NCBI RefSeq assembly: GCF_018603905.1
Contig: NZ_JAHFZZ010000009.1
Span: 465,561-529,560, forward strand
From: Nonomuraea sp. NEAU-A123
Lineage (GTDB): Bacteria; Actinomycetota; Actinomycetes; Streptosporangiales; Streptosporangiaceae
Direction of reading: 5' to 3'
Length of the DNA stretch: 64,000 nucleotides
Shown here piece by piece: positions 33,237 to 42,559 of the stretch. Every line of letters starts with the position of its first letter. Within the stretch, counting starts at the first letter, position 1. Below the pieces are notes generated by a model. The model was not told where the DNA came from, did not search any database, and saw only the letters and a program-made list of their open reading frames with translations. Both the position numbers and the translations under genes were made by a program.

Positions 33237-35600
33237 TCAACCGCGCGCGTCCCCGGACTCCTCATCCGCGGCTCGGGCCTGATCCCCGACCCACACGGCG
33301 ATCTGGGCGCGTGAGTTGAAACCGAGTTTGTTGAGGATGTGCTCGATGTGCGCTTCGGCGGTGCGCTGGGCGATCACCAGTGCCGCGGCGATCTGCTTGT
33401 TGGTCATCCCTTGGGCGACCAGCGCGGCGATCTCCCTCTCGCGGCGGGTGAGCCGCGCCGGGTCCGCCTGCGCCTTCTCGTCGGGGGGAGTGTCCTCCTG
33501 GAGCGCGTAGCCGAGCGCCTCATCGTAGGAGAGCCGGGCACCTCGCTTGACCGCGGCGTCGAAGGCCGAGTCTCCGAGAGCATGGCGCGTACGGCTCTCG
33601 CATTCGTCGTGATAGCGCACCAGGTGCCCGAACCCGGACAGTGGCGCGCCGATCGACCGCCAGACGGTCTCCAGGATCCCCAGCAGCCGGGCGGCCCGCG
33701 GGTAATGCCTCTCCGTCGCGGCGATCCAGGCCAGCACCTCGAGATTGACCCCGACACCCAGCGGATCGTCGAGCGAGCGATTGAAGATCAGGCTCTGCTT
33801 CTCGAGTTCGGTCGCGCGGTGGAGGTCTCCCTGCCGCCACACCTCCACGCCGAGCGCCATCATCGTGTACGCCTTGTGCCAGCCCTCCCCGTAGGCGTCG
33901 CACACGGCCAGGCAGTCTTCGCCCAGGGCGATGGCCTGCGACGAGTCGCCCAGGTACGAGTGCGCGAGGGACAGCCGGATGAGGGCCAGGGCCAGACCGA
34001 CCGGGTCCTCGGTGGTGCGGTGCCGCGCCACCGCCTCTTCGTAGAGGCTGATCGCCGATTCGGTGTCGCCGCGGTACATGGCGGTCATGCCCGAATAGAG
34101 CGCGACATAGCCGCGGACCAGCTCGTCCCCCAACTGCTCCCCCAGAGCCCGGCACTCGTCCAGCATGGCCGTGGCGGAGGTGATGTCGGCCTGGATGATG
34201 GCCAGCCAGCTGTTGGCCCACAGCGCCCTGGCGCGTACCTCGCCCGGTTCGGTGTCCAGGACCAGCCCCCGGCCCAGCCAACGCCGGCCTTCGGCGAGGT
34301 AGTAGCTGGTGATCCAGTGATAGAGCAGGTCGGCGGCCATGCCCAGGCCGGCCCTGACCTCCTCCGAGTCGCCGTAGTAGCTTTCGAGAGCGGTACGCAG
34401 GTTGGCGTGTTCGAGCTGCAGCCGGGTGAACCAGGTCACCTGCGACGGGCCGAACAATTCGGCCCGCGCCCGGGCCGCCACTGCCCGGTAGTAGTCGCGG
34501 TGTCGCCGTTGCAGCGCCATCTCCTGGCCCGAGGCGATGAGCCGTTCGCGGCCGTACTCACGGATCGTGTCCAGAAGCCGGTACCGCACGCCGGGACGGT
34601 GCTCCTCCCGCAGGAAGACGGACTTGTCGACCAGGCCGATCACCAGGTCGATGACGTCCTCGCGGCTGAGGCCGTCGCCGGAGCAGACCGCCTCCGCCGC
34701 CTCCAGATCCAGGCTGCCGGCGAACACCGACGCGCGCTCCCACAGCAGCCGCTCCCGCTCCGAACACAGGCTGAAGCTCCAGTCGATCATCGCGCGGAGC
34801 GTCTGGTGGCGGGGCAGCGTCGCCCGCGACCCCGCGGTGAGCAGCCGGAACCGGTCGTCCAGCCGGTCGAGTAGCTGCCCGACCGAAAGCGCCCGCAGCC
34901 GGACCGCCGCCAGCTCGATGGCCAGCGGCAGGCCGTCCAACCGGCGGCAGATCCGCAGCACGGCGTCCTGATTGTCCTCGGTGATGGCGAACGTCGGCAG
35001 GATGGCCCGGGCCCGCTCCGTGAACAGCTGCAGCGCGTCGCACTGCATGAGCGCCTCGATGGGCATCCCCGGATGGTCGGAGACCGGCAGCGGAAGCGTC
35101 GGCACGGGCAGCGTCTGCTCGCCGGTGATCCCCAACGCCTGTCGGCTGGTCGCCAGGATCCGCAGCTCAGGGGCGGCACGCAGGAGCGTCTCGGCCACCA
35201 CGGCGCACTCGTTGACCAGGTGCTCGCAGTTGTCGAGGATCAGCAGCGTCTGCTTGTCGCGCAGATGCCCGATGAGCACCTGCATGGGCGAACAGACGGT
35301 ATGGTCGCGAATCTCCAGGGCCTCGGCCACGACCTGGGCGAGCAGGTCCGGATCCGTCAGCGCGGCGAGTTCGACCAGCCAGACGCCGTCGCGGAACGCC
35401 CGCCGCACCTCGTTCCCCACGCGCAGGGCCAGCCGGGTCTTGCCCACCCCGCCCACGCCGAGCAGGGTCACCGCACGGGATGTGGACAGGAGCTGTTTGA
35501 CCTCGGCCACCTCGTGCCGACGTCCGACGAAACTCGTCACCTCGGCCGGCAGCCAGCCGATCTGCTGCCGCCGGGAGTTGCCCGCTACCACCGTTGCCAT
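33237..35600 (-). CDS. STAND ATPase regulator with C-terminal LuxR DNA-binding domain
   Basis: A 787-residue regulator. The N-terminal NB-ARC-like ATPase has FVGRRHEVAEVKQLL, Walker A GVGGVGKTRLA, Walker B LLILDNCEHL and ATSRQALG. A helical region of TPR type fills the middle (about 400-690). The C-terminal LuxR-type HTH (about 720-775) has LTRREREIAALVAQGMTNKQ and RTAEAHIEHILNKLGF. Such proteins activate genes when the repeat region binds a signal. It is divergent from a paralogue that lacks the HTH, and three direct repeats lie in the gap between them. Confidence 0.9.
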   Translation of the reverse strand: MATVVAGNSRRQQIGWLPAEVTSFVGRRHEVAEVKQLLSTSRAVTLLGVGGVGKTRLALRVGNEVRRAFRDGVWLVELAALTDPDLLAQVVAEALEIRDHTVCSPMQVLIGHLRDKQTLLILDNCEHLVNECAVVAETLLRAAPELRILATSRQALGITGEQTLPVPTLPLPVSDHPGMPIEALMQCDALQLFTERARAILPTFAITEDNQDAVLRICRRLDGLPLAIELAAVRLRALSVGQLLDRLDDRFRLLTAGSRATLPRHQTLRAMIDWSFSLCSERERLLWERASVFAGSLDLEAAEAVCSGDGLSREDVIDLVIGLVDKSVFLREEHRPGVRYRLLDTIREYGRERLIASGQEMALQRRHRDYYRAVAARARAELFGPSQVTWFTRLQLEHANLRTALESYYGDSEEVRAGLGMAADLLYHWITSYYLAEGRRWLGRGLVLDTEPGEVRARALWANSWLAIIQADITSATAMLDECRALGEQLGDELVRGYVALYSGMTAMYRGDTESAISLYEEAVARHRTTEDPVGLALALIRLSLAHSYLGDSSQAIALGEDCLAVCDAYGEGWHKAYTMMALGVEVWRQGDLHRATELEKQSLIFNRSLDDPLGVGVNLEVLAWIAATERHYPRAARLLGILETVWRSIGAPLSGFGHLVRYHDECESRTRHALGDSAFDAAVKRGARLSYDEALGYALQEDTPPDEKAQADPARLTRREREIAALVAQGMTNKQIAAALVIAQRTAEAHIEHILNKLGFNSRAQIAVWVGDQARAADEESGDARG

Positions 35601-35708
35601 CGACGCCTTCTTGTCGGCCCGGTCAGCAGGTCACCGCTGCACGGTATCCGGGCCTCTCACTATCCAGATTATGCCCAGGCCGATTCATACGCACAGGGCC
35701 GATGGCGC

Positions 35709-35807
35709 GGTGGTGAATCTGGACGTGTGGACATAACCTGGTGGTGATGGCGCGGTTACCGAAGCATCAGGTGACCCGCCTACGACGCAGGGTGAATGTG
35801 GTGGTGA
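35709..35807 (+). promoter_or_regulatory. Three direct GGTGGTGA repeats between the divergent STAND genes
   Basis: Copies at 35709-35716, 35740-35747 and 35800-35807, spaced by 31 and 60 bp, near whole numbers of helical turns. They precede the + strand gene at 35827. They may be binding sites of the LuxR-type protein. Confidence 0.45.
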
Positions 35808-35826
35808 CAGGCACCAAGAGCCGACC

Positions 35827-37890
35827 ATGTCGAGTCCATTGGTAGACATACCCGGCCTCATCGGGCGCAGGCACGAGATGTCGGCGGTGCGGCGCATGCT
35901 GGGCGGCACCCGGTTGCTGACCCTGACGGGCACCGGCGGAGTCGGCAAGACCCGGCTGGCCATGCAGGTGGCCAAGGCCCTGCGGCGGACGTTCGCGCAC
36001 GGGGTGGAGCTGGTCGAGCTGGCCTCTCTCGAGGACAGCGACCTTCTGGAGCCGACCGTCGCCGCCGCGCTCGGCTTGCGGGAGATGGCCCCCTCCTCCA
36101 TGACCACGCTGGTGAACTACCTGGCCGACCGACGGATGCTCCTGGTGCTGGACAACTGCGAGCACCTGCTGGAGGCGTGTGCCCACCTGACGGGCTCGCT
36201 GCTGCGCGGCGCCCCGCGGCTGCGGATCCTGGCGACCAGCCGGCAGGCGCTCGGCGTGTACGGCGAGCAGGTGCTGAACGTGCCGCCACTGTCGGTACCG
36301 GACCCCGGCGCCGCGATACGCGACATCCTCCGCCACGACGCGGTCCGCCTGTTCGCGGAGCGAGCGGCTCAGGTACAACCCGAGTTCGCCGTCGACACGG
36401 CCAACGCCGAGACGGTGGCCCGGCTGTCCCAGCGCCTTGAGGGCATCCCGCTGGCGATCGAGCTGGCCGCGGTACGGCTGCGTACGACGCCGGTGGAGCA
36501 GCTGATGCGGGAACTGGACCAACACTTCGAGGTGCCGGCCGCGAACGCCCCCTCCCCGCTGCCACGGCACCAGTCGCTGCGCGGGACCCTGGACTGGAGT
36601 TTCGGGCTGTGTTCCGCGGCCGAGCAGCGGTTGTGGAGCCGGCTGTCGATGTTCGCCGGTGGCATCGAGCTGGAGGCGGCGGAGGCGATCTGCTCGGGAG
36701 CGGAGATCGACCAGCCGGACGTCATCGACCTGATCACCGGTCTGGTGGACAAATCCGTGCTCATCGCGCAGCAGCGAGAGCTCGGGGTGCGCTACCACAT
36801 GCTCGAGAGCATCCGCGCGTACGGCCGTGAGCGGCTGACCTCCGCCGAGACGAAGGTGCTGGGCAGCCGCTACATCGAGCACTACCGGCGCGTGGTCGAG
36901 CGGCACCGGTTGGATCGGCTCTCCCCCCGTCAGCTCGAGGGCCTCAGGACGTTGCAACTGGAGAGTCCCAACGTGCGCGTCGCGCTCGACCTGTGCTTCG
37001 GCCGGGCCGGCCGGCCCGCTGTGGGGCTGGAGATCGCCTCGGCGCTGTGGATCTTCTGGATCATCGCCGGCTCCATCACCGAGGGCCGGCACTGGCTGGA
37101 GCGTGGCCTGCGACTCGTGCCGGAGGCGAGCACCGAGCGGGCCAACGCCCTGTGGGTCGACGGCCTGCTCGCCCTCCATCAGGGCGACCTGAAGACGGCC
37201 ATGCCGCGGCTCGCGGAATGTCATGATGTGGCCCGGCGGCTGGGTGACACGTCGGCTCTCGCGTTCGCCACCCAGGTATCGGGCATCGCCGCGTTCTCGG
37301 CAGGTGATCCCAAGCAAGGTCTCGCGCTCCTGGAGGAGGCGCGCGCCGGACACCTGGCCGGCGGCGATATCGACGCCGCCAGCATCAATCTCTTCTATGC
37401 CGCCGCCTATGGCTCGGCCGAGGTGCCGGAGCTCGGCATCAGCCTGAGCGAGCGGTTCCTCGCGCTGTCCGAGGCGCGGCAGGCCCAGGTGTCACGCGGG
37501 TACGCGCTGTTCGCCTTGGGCATCGCCGCGTGGAACCAGGGTGACTGGCGCAGGACCGAGTCCCTGATGAGGGAGGCGACCGAGTCGCGGAGCTTGATCA
37601 ACGACCGGTGGGGCCTCACGCAATGCCTGGAGGTCCTGGCCTGGACCGCCTGCGCGCAGGGCCGGTATGAGCGCGCGGCCCGGATACTCGGCGCCGCCCA
37701 CCCGCTGTGGCGGGCGATGGGCGCCTCGCCGACCCGGCTGTTCCCGCACGTGCGCGGGCACGAGCAGTGCATGGCGCGGGCACGTGAAGAACTGGGTGGG
37801 CGGGTGTTCTCGGCGGTCTTCCGCCAAGGGTCGCGGCTCGGGGTGGAGCGCGCGATCACCTATGCGATCAAGCAGTCCGACACCGAATGA
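35827..37890 (+). CDS. STAND ATPase lacking the LuxR DNA-binding domain
   Basis: A 687-residue paralogue of the neighbour at 33237. It has LIGRRHEMSAVRRML, Walker A GTGGVGKTRLAMQ, Walker B LLVLDNCEHLLEAC and ATSRQALGVYGEQ, then the winged-helix and TPR-like region. The protein ends after FRQGSRLGVERAITYAIKQ, exactly where relatives continue into the LuxR HTH, and no HTH is coded downstream in any frame. A terminator-like hairpin follows at once, so the short form seems settled rather than a recent break. It could modulate its neighbour by hetero-oligomerisation or act by protein contact. Confidence 0.85.
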   Translation: MSSPLVDIPGLIGRRHEMSAVRRMLGGTRLLTLTGTGGVGKTRLAMQVAKALRRTFAHGVELVELASLEDSDLLEPTVAAALGLREMAPSSMTTLVNYLADRRMLLVLDNCEHLLEACAHLTGSLLRGAPRLRILATSRQALGVYGEQVLNVPPLSVPDPGAAIRDILRHDAVRLFAERAAQVQPEFAVDTANAETVARLSQRLEGIPLAIELAAVRLRTTPVEQLMRELDQHFEVPAANAPSPLPRHQSLRGTLDWSFGLCSAAEQRLWSRLSMFAGGIELEAAEAICSGAEIDQPDVIDLITGLVDKSVLIAQQRELGVRYHMLESIRAYGRERLTSAETKVLGSRYIEHYRRVVERHRLDRLSPRQLEGLRTLQLESPNVRVALDLCFGRAGRPAVGLEIASALWIFWIIAGSITEGRHWLERGLRLVPEASTERANALWVDGLLALHQGDLKTAMPRLAECHDVARRLGDTSALAFATQVSGIAAFSAGDPKQGLALLEEARAGHLAGGDIDAASINLFYAAAYGSAEVPELGISLSERFLALSEARQAQVSRGYALFALGIAAWNQGDWRRTESLMREATESRSLINDRWGLTQCLEVLAWTACAQGRYERAARILGAAHPLWRAMGASPTRLFPHVRGHEQCMARAREELGGRVFSAVFRQGSRLGVERAITYAIKQSDTE

Positions 37891-37904
37891 CCGCTGCCCG
37901 AGAT

Positions 37905-37963
37905 CAGAAGGGAACGCCGGGCCGATCTCGGCGGTGACCCGATCGACTCCGGCGTTCCTTCTG
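37905..37963 (+). terminator. Long hairpin after the STAND gene
   Basis: CAGAAGGGAACGCCGG and CCGGCGTTCCTTCTG pair with one bulged G around a 28-nt loop, 15 bp past the stop. It probably ends transcription of the 35827 gene. Confidence 0.65.
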
Positions 37964-38122
37964 AGGGGGTTCAATATGGTTCATAGATCAGTACGGCAGC
38001 CGCCGTCCTGACGGCGTCCGCAGATCTGGCCGGTCGTCTGTGGTGCGGATGGGGCGCTTGCGGACCCGGATCTGACGCATGGACTCTCTCTCGTTGCCTT
38101 TCAGGAGTGCGGGCTTGCGGGC

Positions 38123-38668
38123 TCAGCCTTCGGCGATGGCACAGGCCGGCAATTCGAACCAGACGACCTTTCCCCGGCCGGTGCGGACGGTGCCCCAGCA
38201 GCACGACAGCAACTCGACCAGGCGGAGCCCGTGTCCTCTCTCGTCGTCCGGGCGGGGTGTGCGCACGCGCGGCAGTTCGGGATTGGTGTCCTCGACCTCG
38301 ACACGCAGCAGCCCGTCCTCAGCGGAAAAGCTGAGGTCGACGGTCCCCTGCACGTATTTCAGCGCGTTGGTGACCAACTCGCTGACGAGCAGTTCGGCGA
38401 CCTCGCCCTGGCCGGTGTATCCCCAGTCGCTCAGCAGTTCACGGGTCAGGTGGCGCGCCTTGGGCACGGAGCAAGGCTTGTGCGGGAGCCTCCATGAGGC
38501 CGCCCGTCGCGCTCCGGCGAGGCGGTCATCCTCCAACCTGTGCCGGCCATGCACACCATCCCCAGACAGCGCAGACCCCATCCCTGCTCCAAGCAGTAGC
38601 TGGCGAAGCATCGCGCCTCGCGGTCGGGAACGTAGGGGGGCGGGCTTGGGGGGCTGGTGCTTGTACAT
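38123..38668 (-). CDS. RsbW-like anti-sigma/HATPase protein
   Basis: GHKL-type ATP-binding protein of the kind abundant in actinomycetes. The core is LLVSELVTNALKYVQGTVDL (N box), VEVEDTNPELPRVR (G1) and DERGHGLRLVELLSCCWG (G2 box). Such proteins phosphorylate anti-anti-sigma partners or bind sigma factors; the partner is unknown. The first 50 residues look unlike the family, so the true start is likely inside, for example near ATG 38611 or later before AASWRLPHKPCSVPKARHL. Confidence 0.8.
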   Translation of the reverse strand: MYKHQPPKPAPLRSRPRGAMLRQLLLGAGMGSALSGDGVHGRHRLEDDRLAGARRAASWRLPHKPCSVPKARHLTRELLSDWGYTGQGEVAELLVSELVTNALKYVQGTVDLSFSAEDGLLRVEVEDTNPELPRVRTPRPDDERGHGLRLVELLSCCWGTVRTGRGKVVWFELPACAIAEG

Positions 38669-38792
38669 GGCGCGGAGCCTCGATCCTCACTTCCGGGCGG
38701 AACTGGTATTGGTCACCAGCCTTTCTCACGCCCCGCAATGACGAGATGTGATAAATCCCCATATCACTACCTATTTCCGAGTACGTAGGTAC

Positions 38793-39533
38793 CTACTCGA
38801 CGGTGAACTCGCGCAGGAGACCTGCGTACTCCTTGGGCCGCGGCGGGGCGTACTCACCTCGCGTGCTGGTTCGCAGGCCGAGCGAGACCAGCGCCTCCAC
38901 CAGCTTCGTGGCGACGGCGACGCCGTCGATCACCGGGAAGCCCACCTCACGTGAGACCTCCGCGCAGAACGCCGCCATGCCCGCGCAGCCCAGCACGATC
39001 GAGTCGCTCCCGTCCGCCTCGGCGGCCGCGGCGCACAGCTCGGTGACGACGCGCCGCGCGTCGGAGGCCGGATCGTCCAGTTCCAGTACCGGGATGTCGC
39101 AGGCGTGCACGCCACGGCAGGCGTTGGCGAAGCCGTACTGATGGGCGAGGTCCCAGGCGCGGCCGACCGTTCTGGACAGGGTCGTCACGACGCTGAAGCC
39201 GCGGCCGACGAGGGTGGCGGCGTGCATGGCCGCCTCGGCGATCCCCACTACGGGCCCGGACGCCAGCTCCCGCGCGGCGGGCAGGCCCGGGTCGCCGAAG
39301 CAGGCGATGACGTATCCATCGACCCCGGCGTGCTCGCCCGCCGCGATCTCGGCGAGCAGGCCCGGCACGGCCAGCGCCTCGTCGTAGTGGCTCTCGATGG
39401 AGGCGGGGCCCATGCTCGGGCTGACCGCCGTGATGGTGGTCGAGGGTGCCGCGACCGCCCGGGCGCAGAGGCCGATGGCCTCGGTCATGGCTCGGGCGGT
39501 GTTGGGATTGATCACCTTGATGTGCGTCATCAA
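38793..39533 (-). CDS. Hydantoin/aspartate-type racemase
   Basis: A 246-residue Asp/Glu/hydantoin racemase family member. Two catalytic cysteines are visible: IACFGDPGLPAARE and VLGCAGMAAFCAE. The first motif IKVINPNTARAMTEAIG is typical of hydantoin racemases, which equilibrate 5-substituted hydantoins or allantoin. It overlaps the NCS1 permease gene by 4 bp (ATGA), so uptake and racemisation of one compound are likely coupled. A divergent XRE-cupin regulator probably controls the operon. Confidence 0.9.
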   Translation of the reverse strand: MMTHIKVINPNTARAMTEAIGLCARAVAAPSTTITAVSPSMGPASIESHYDEALAVPGLLAEIAAGEHAGVDGYVIACFGDPGLPAARELASGPVVGIAEAAMHAATLVGRGFSVVTTLSRTVGRAWDLAHQYGFANACRGVHACDIPVLELDDPASDARRVVTELCAAAAEADGSDSIVLGCAGMAAFCAEVSREVGFPVIDGVAVATKLVEALVSLGLRTSTRGEYAPPRPKEYAGLLREFTVE

Positions 39534-41083
39534 CGCGCCTGGGCCGCTCCGTCCAGCGCCTGATCACCGGCGGCGATCCGGGGCGAGCGCCGCTCCAGCA
39601 CGACCAGCGCGACGAACCCGAGCCCGCAGCCGATGAACCAGCTGTAGTCGGCGATCCACGTCAGATCGACCGTCATGACTCCGAGGTCGAGCAGCATCTT
39701 CGGGACGAGGACGGAGGCGATGGCGGGCAGCCCGCTGGCGATGATCGCCCAGATCGCGTTGGGGTTGTAGCCGTTGCGGAACCAGTAGCGCCCGGCCGTG
39801 TCGAGGGTGAACAGCTCGTCCACCCATACCCGCTGCCGGGCGCAGACGTAGTAGCCGGCGATCAGGATCCCGAACAGCGGGCCGATGAGCGCGCCGAGCA
39901 GTCCCAGCGTGTAGTGGATGGCGTCCGGGTTGCTGTACCAGTTCCAGGGCGTGAGCAGCACCGAGCCCACCGCCGCGATCATGCCCCCGGTGCGCCAGCT
40001 GATGCGTTGCGGGCTGACGTTGGAGAAGTCGAAGGCCGGGGAGATGAAGTTGGCCACGATGTTGATGCCCACCGTCGCGAGGACGAAGGTGAGGCCCCCG
40101 AGCAGGATCGCGAACGGCGTGTCGATCCGCTGGACCGTGTGGATCGGATCGGTGATCAGCTCACCGAACACGGGCACGGTGGCCGACGCGGTGATCACGG
40201 TCAGCAGCGAGAAGAACAGGAAGTTGATCGGCAGGCCGAGGAAGTTGCCCTTCTTGACCGCCGCGAACGAGCGCCCGTACCGCGAGAAGTCGCCGAAGTT
40301 GAGCATCGGCCCGGAGAAGTACGACACCACCAGCGCGATCGCGCCGAGCATGACCGAGATGGACTCGCCCAGGCCGAGACTCTCGCCCTTGGACAGGTCC
40401 AGGCTGATGTTCTCCCATCCGGCCTTGCTGACCAAGTAGATGGCGAGCACGACCATGACGACGTAGACGGCGGGCCCCGCCCAGTCGATGAACCGGCGGA
40501 TCGCCTCCATCCCCTTCCAGAACACCGCCGCCTGCGCGACCCAGAGGATGGCGTAACAGATGTAGCCGAGCGGCGGCAGGCCGAGGAAGCCGCCCTCGTT
40601 CAGCGCCGCCGTGGCGGGCCAGAACTTGAGGAAGATGATGATGAGCGACTGCGAGGCGAGGTAGGTCTGCACGCCGTACCAGGCGATGGCGATGGCGCCG
40701 CGGACGATCGCGGGGATGTTCGCGCCGAGCACGCCGAAGACGGCTCGGTTGATCACCGGGTACGGCACGCCGGTGGCCTGGCTGGGCTTGGCGACCAGGT
40801 TGCAGAACACGTTGACGATGACGATGCCGGCGATGAGCGAGAACAGCACCTGCCAGCTCGCCAGGCCGAGGGCGAACAGGCTGCCCGCGGTGACGTAGCC
40901 GCCGATGCTGTGCACGTCCGACATCCAGAAGGCGAAGATGTTGTACGACGTCCAGCTCTGGTTCTTCAGCGGGGCCAGGTCCTCGTTCGTCAGGCGAGGG
41001 TCGTAGCCGGACTCGGCGGGTGTGCCCGCCGGTTCGATCAGGGCTTCGGGACTGGGCCGAGGTGGGGCGCCGGATTCGGTCAT
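39530..41083 (-). CDS. NCS1-family nucleobase/hydantoin permease
   Basis: A 517-residue transporter with 12 helices. The N-terminus has LTNEDLAPLKNQSWTSYNIF and WMSDVHSIGGYV, diagnostic of NCS1 carriers such as Mhp1, PucI and FurE. Later NIVANFISPAFDFSNVSP is the conserved segment around helix 8. It imports hydantoin, allantoin or a nucleobase with sodium or protons. First gene of an operon with the racemase. Confidence 0.92.
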   Translation of the reverse strand: MTESGAPPRPSPEALIEPAGTPAESGYDPRLTNEDLAPLKNQSWTSYNIFAFWMSDVHSIGGYVTAGSLFALGLASWQVLFSLIAGIVIVNVFCNLVAKPSQATGVPYPVINRAVFGVLGANIPAIVRGAIAIAWYGVQTYLASQSLIIIFLKFWPATAALNEGGFLGLPPLGYICYAILWVAQAAVFWKGMEAIRRFIDWAGPAVYVVMVVLAIYLVSKAGWENISLDLSKGESLGLGESISVMLGAIALVVSYFSGPMLNFGDFSRYGRSFAAVKKGNFLGLPINFLFFSLLTVITASATVPVFGELITDPIHTVQRIDTPFAILLGGLTFVLATVGINIVANFISPAFDFSNVSPQRISWRTGGMIAAVGSVLLTPWNWYSNPDAIHYTLGLLGALIGPLFGILIAGYYVCARQRVWVDELFTLDTAGRYWFRNGYNPNAIWAIIASGLPAIASVLVPKMLLDLGVMTVDLTWIADYSWFIGCGLGFVALVVLERRSPRIAAGDQALDGAAQAR

Positions 41084-41147
41084 TGCGGCATCCTGGAGGG
41101 TAGTGTGCGGTCTGGATCAAGGTCCGTTTGGGGAGTGCGCACGAAGT

Positions 41148-41209
41148 GTTAAGTCAGCGCTTAACGCTTGCTGTTAACGTATGCCTTAATCCATTGCGTT
41201 CGCGTTAAC
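41148..41209. promoter_or_regulatory. Cluster of GTTAAC-type sites, likely operator
   Basis: GTTAAG-N6-CTTAAC at 41148-41165, then palindromic GTTAAC at 41173-41178 and again at 41204-41209. All lie in the 131-bp divergent gap between the permease and the XRE-cupin regulator. Confidence 0.55.
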
Positions 41210-41214
41210 CCCCT

Positions 41215-41847
41215 GTGACAACTGGTGTGGAGGTCATGGCCAGCGATACGGGCATGGAAGCGGTCAGCAACGAGCTGCTCGGCCAGCGGCTTCGCGACCT
41301 CCGCGTCCAGTCGGGGAAGTCCCTGCGAGCGGTGGCGCGCGAGCTGGGCATCTCGGCGAGCGCCGTCTCCCAGATCGAGCGGGGCATGATGCGCCCGTCG
41401 GTGAGCAGGCTGATCGGCTACGTCTCGGCCATCGACGTGCCGCTCGCGGCCGTCTTCGACGTGCCGGACACCGCCTCCGCCGAGCCGGAGGAGCCGGCGG
41501 ACGCCCGCGCGTTCGCCATCCGCCGCTCGTGGGAGGTGTCGGCCATCCAGCTCAGCGGAGGTGTGACCTTCCGCCGGCTCTCCCCCGTACCGACGCCCGA
41601 CGTGGAGTTCTTCGAGTCGACCTATCCGCCGCAGGCCGTCTCCACCGCCCACGGCCAGTTCCTGAAGCACGACGGCTACGAGGTCGGCACCGTCACCGCC
41701 GGCGAGCTCACGATCGAGTTCGAGTCGGAGGTCGTCACCCTCGCCAAGGGCGACTCGATCACGTTCCCGTGCAGCCGGCCGCACATCATCGGCAACCGCT
41801 CGGAGACCGTCACCGCCGTCGCCACCTGGCTGATCGTGCATCACTGA
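41215..41847 (+). CDS. XRE-family regulator with cupin sensor domain
   Basis: A 210-residue regulator. An XRE helix-turn-helix lies at about 20-75 (LRDLRVQSGKSLRAVARE, LGISASAVSQIERG). The C-terminal cupin (about 130-205) has HDGYEVGTVTAGELTIEF and PHIIGNRSETVTA. Such proteins control uptake and catabolic genes for amines, amino acids and purines. It is divergent from the NCS1-racemase operon. Possible starts are GTG 41215 and ATG 41236; the GGAGG at 41229 is too close to ATG 41236 for an ideal site, so the start is open. Confidence 0.88.
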   Translation: MTTGVEVMASDTGMEAVSNELLGQRLRDLRVQSGKSLRAVARELGISASAVSQIERGMMRPSVSRLIGYVSAIDVPLAAVFDVPDTASAEPEEPADARAFAIRRSWEVSAIQLSGGVTFRRLSPVPTPDVEFFESTYPPQAVSTAHGQFLKHDGYEVGTVTAGELTIEFESEVVTLAKGDSITFPCSRPHIIGNRSETVTAVATWLIVHH

Positions 41848-41950
41848 CCCTTCGCTCGACTCGATAGCTTTATGTAGTCGAACAGTTACGTTAAGTAGTT
41901 TTGCCGCCGGGAATCGGTGCAGAGGACCTCTCCCGACTGGAAGGCAGCCG

Positions 41951-42463
41951 ATGCGCATCCCCACCCGCGCGGCATCATCACTCGTCATCGCCGCGTTGCT
42001 CGTCTCAGTCACGACCGCACTTACGGCCGCGCCGGTTCAGGCCGCCACGGCACGTTCGTGTCTGCCCGCGTCCCTCCAGAGCGCGCAGGCCACATCAGCG
42101 TCGCGGGCCGCCGCGGTCGCGCCGGTCTACTTCGAGATGCGCACCATCGAGAACGCGCCGTTCGTCTTCCAGCTCACCGACCCCACCAAGATCGAGCACG
42201 CCCGGCGGATCCTCAGGGGCGAGGAGAAGGACGAGGTGCACGTGGTAGGCCGGATCGTCAAGAGACCGGCCCCGTACAACCCGCACTGGAGCTTCCACTA
42301 CGACCCGAACTCGATCGACTTCTTCGCGATGGCCATCGAGGTCTGTGACGCGACGGTGTCGTACGTCGAGGAGCATCTCGACGAGGCATGCGGCGCCTTC
42401 CTGCCCGGCTGCATCTTCTGCCCCTGGACCTCGAGGCTGGTCCGCGAGGCCACCCCCGCCTGA
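41951..42463 (+). CDS. Secreted BP74-like protein
   Basis: A 170-residue exported protein. The signal peptide is clear (ASSLVIAALLVSVTTALTAAPVQA). The mature part contains VYFEMRTIENAPFVFQLTD, PTKIEHARRILRGEE, HVVGRIVKRPAPYNPHWSF and IEVCDATVSYVEEHLDEAC, a pattern I recall from BP74-type proteins of bacteria and Dictyostelium. Four cysteines in the C-terminal half may form disulfides. Role unknown. A perfect terminator hairpin follows at 42522. Confidence 0.75.
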   Translation: MRIPTRAASSLVIAALLVSVTTALTAAPVQAATARSCLPASLQSAQATSASRAAAVAPVYFEMRTIENAPFVFQLTDPTKIEHARRILRGEEKDEVHVVGRIVKRPAPYNPHWSFHYDPNSIDFFAMAIEVCDATVSYVEEHLDEACGAFLPGCIFCPWTSRLVREATPA

Positions 42464-42521
42464 CCACCACCCCGCACGGTGCCGGGAAGCCGGCCCCGGC
42501 CACGAACCACCCTCCGCACAG

Positions 42522-42559
42522 CCGAAAACCTCCGCGGTCACGCCCGCGGAGGTTTTCGG
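42522..42559. terminator. Perfect 16-bp terminator hairpin
   Basis: CCGAAAACCTCCGCGG and CCGCGGAGGTTTTCGG are exact inverted repeats with a 6-nt loop. A-tract and T-tract within the stem make it work in both directions. It separates the BP74-like gene from the biosynthetic operon. Confidence 0.85.

Noticed and set aside
37891..38122. A detached LuxR HTH downstream of the short STAND gene
   Set aside because: No frame in this gap encodes an HTH-like segment, and a hairpin follows the stop directly.
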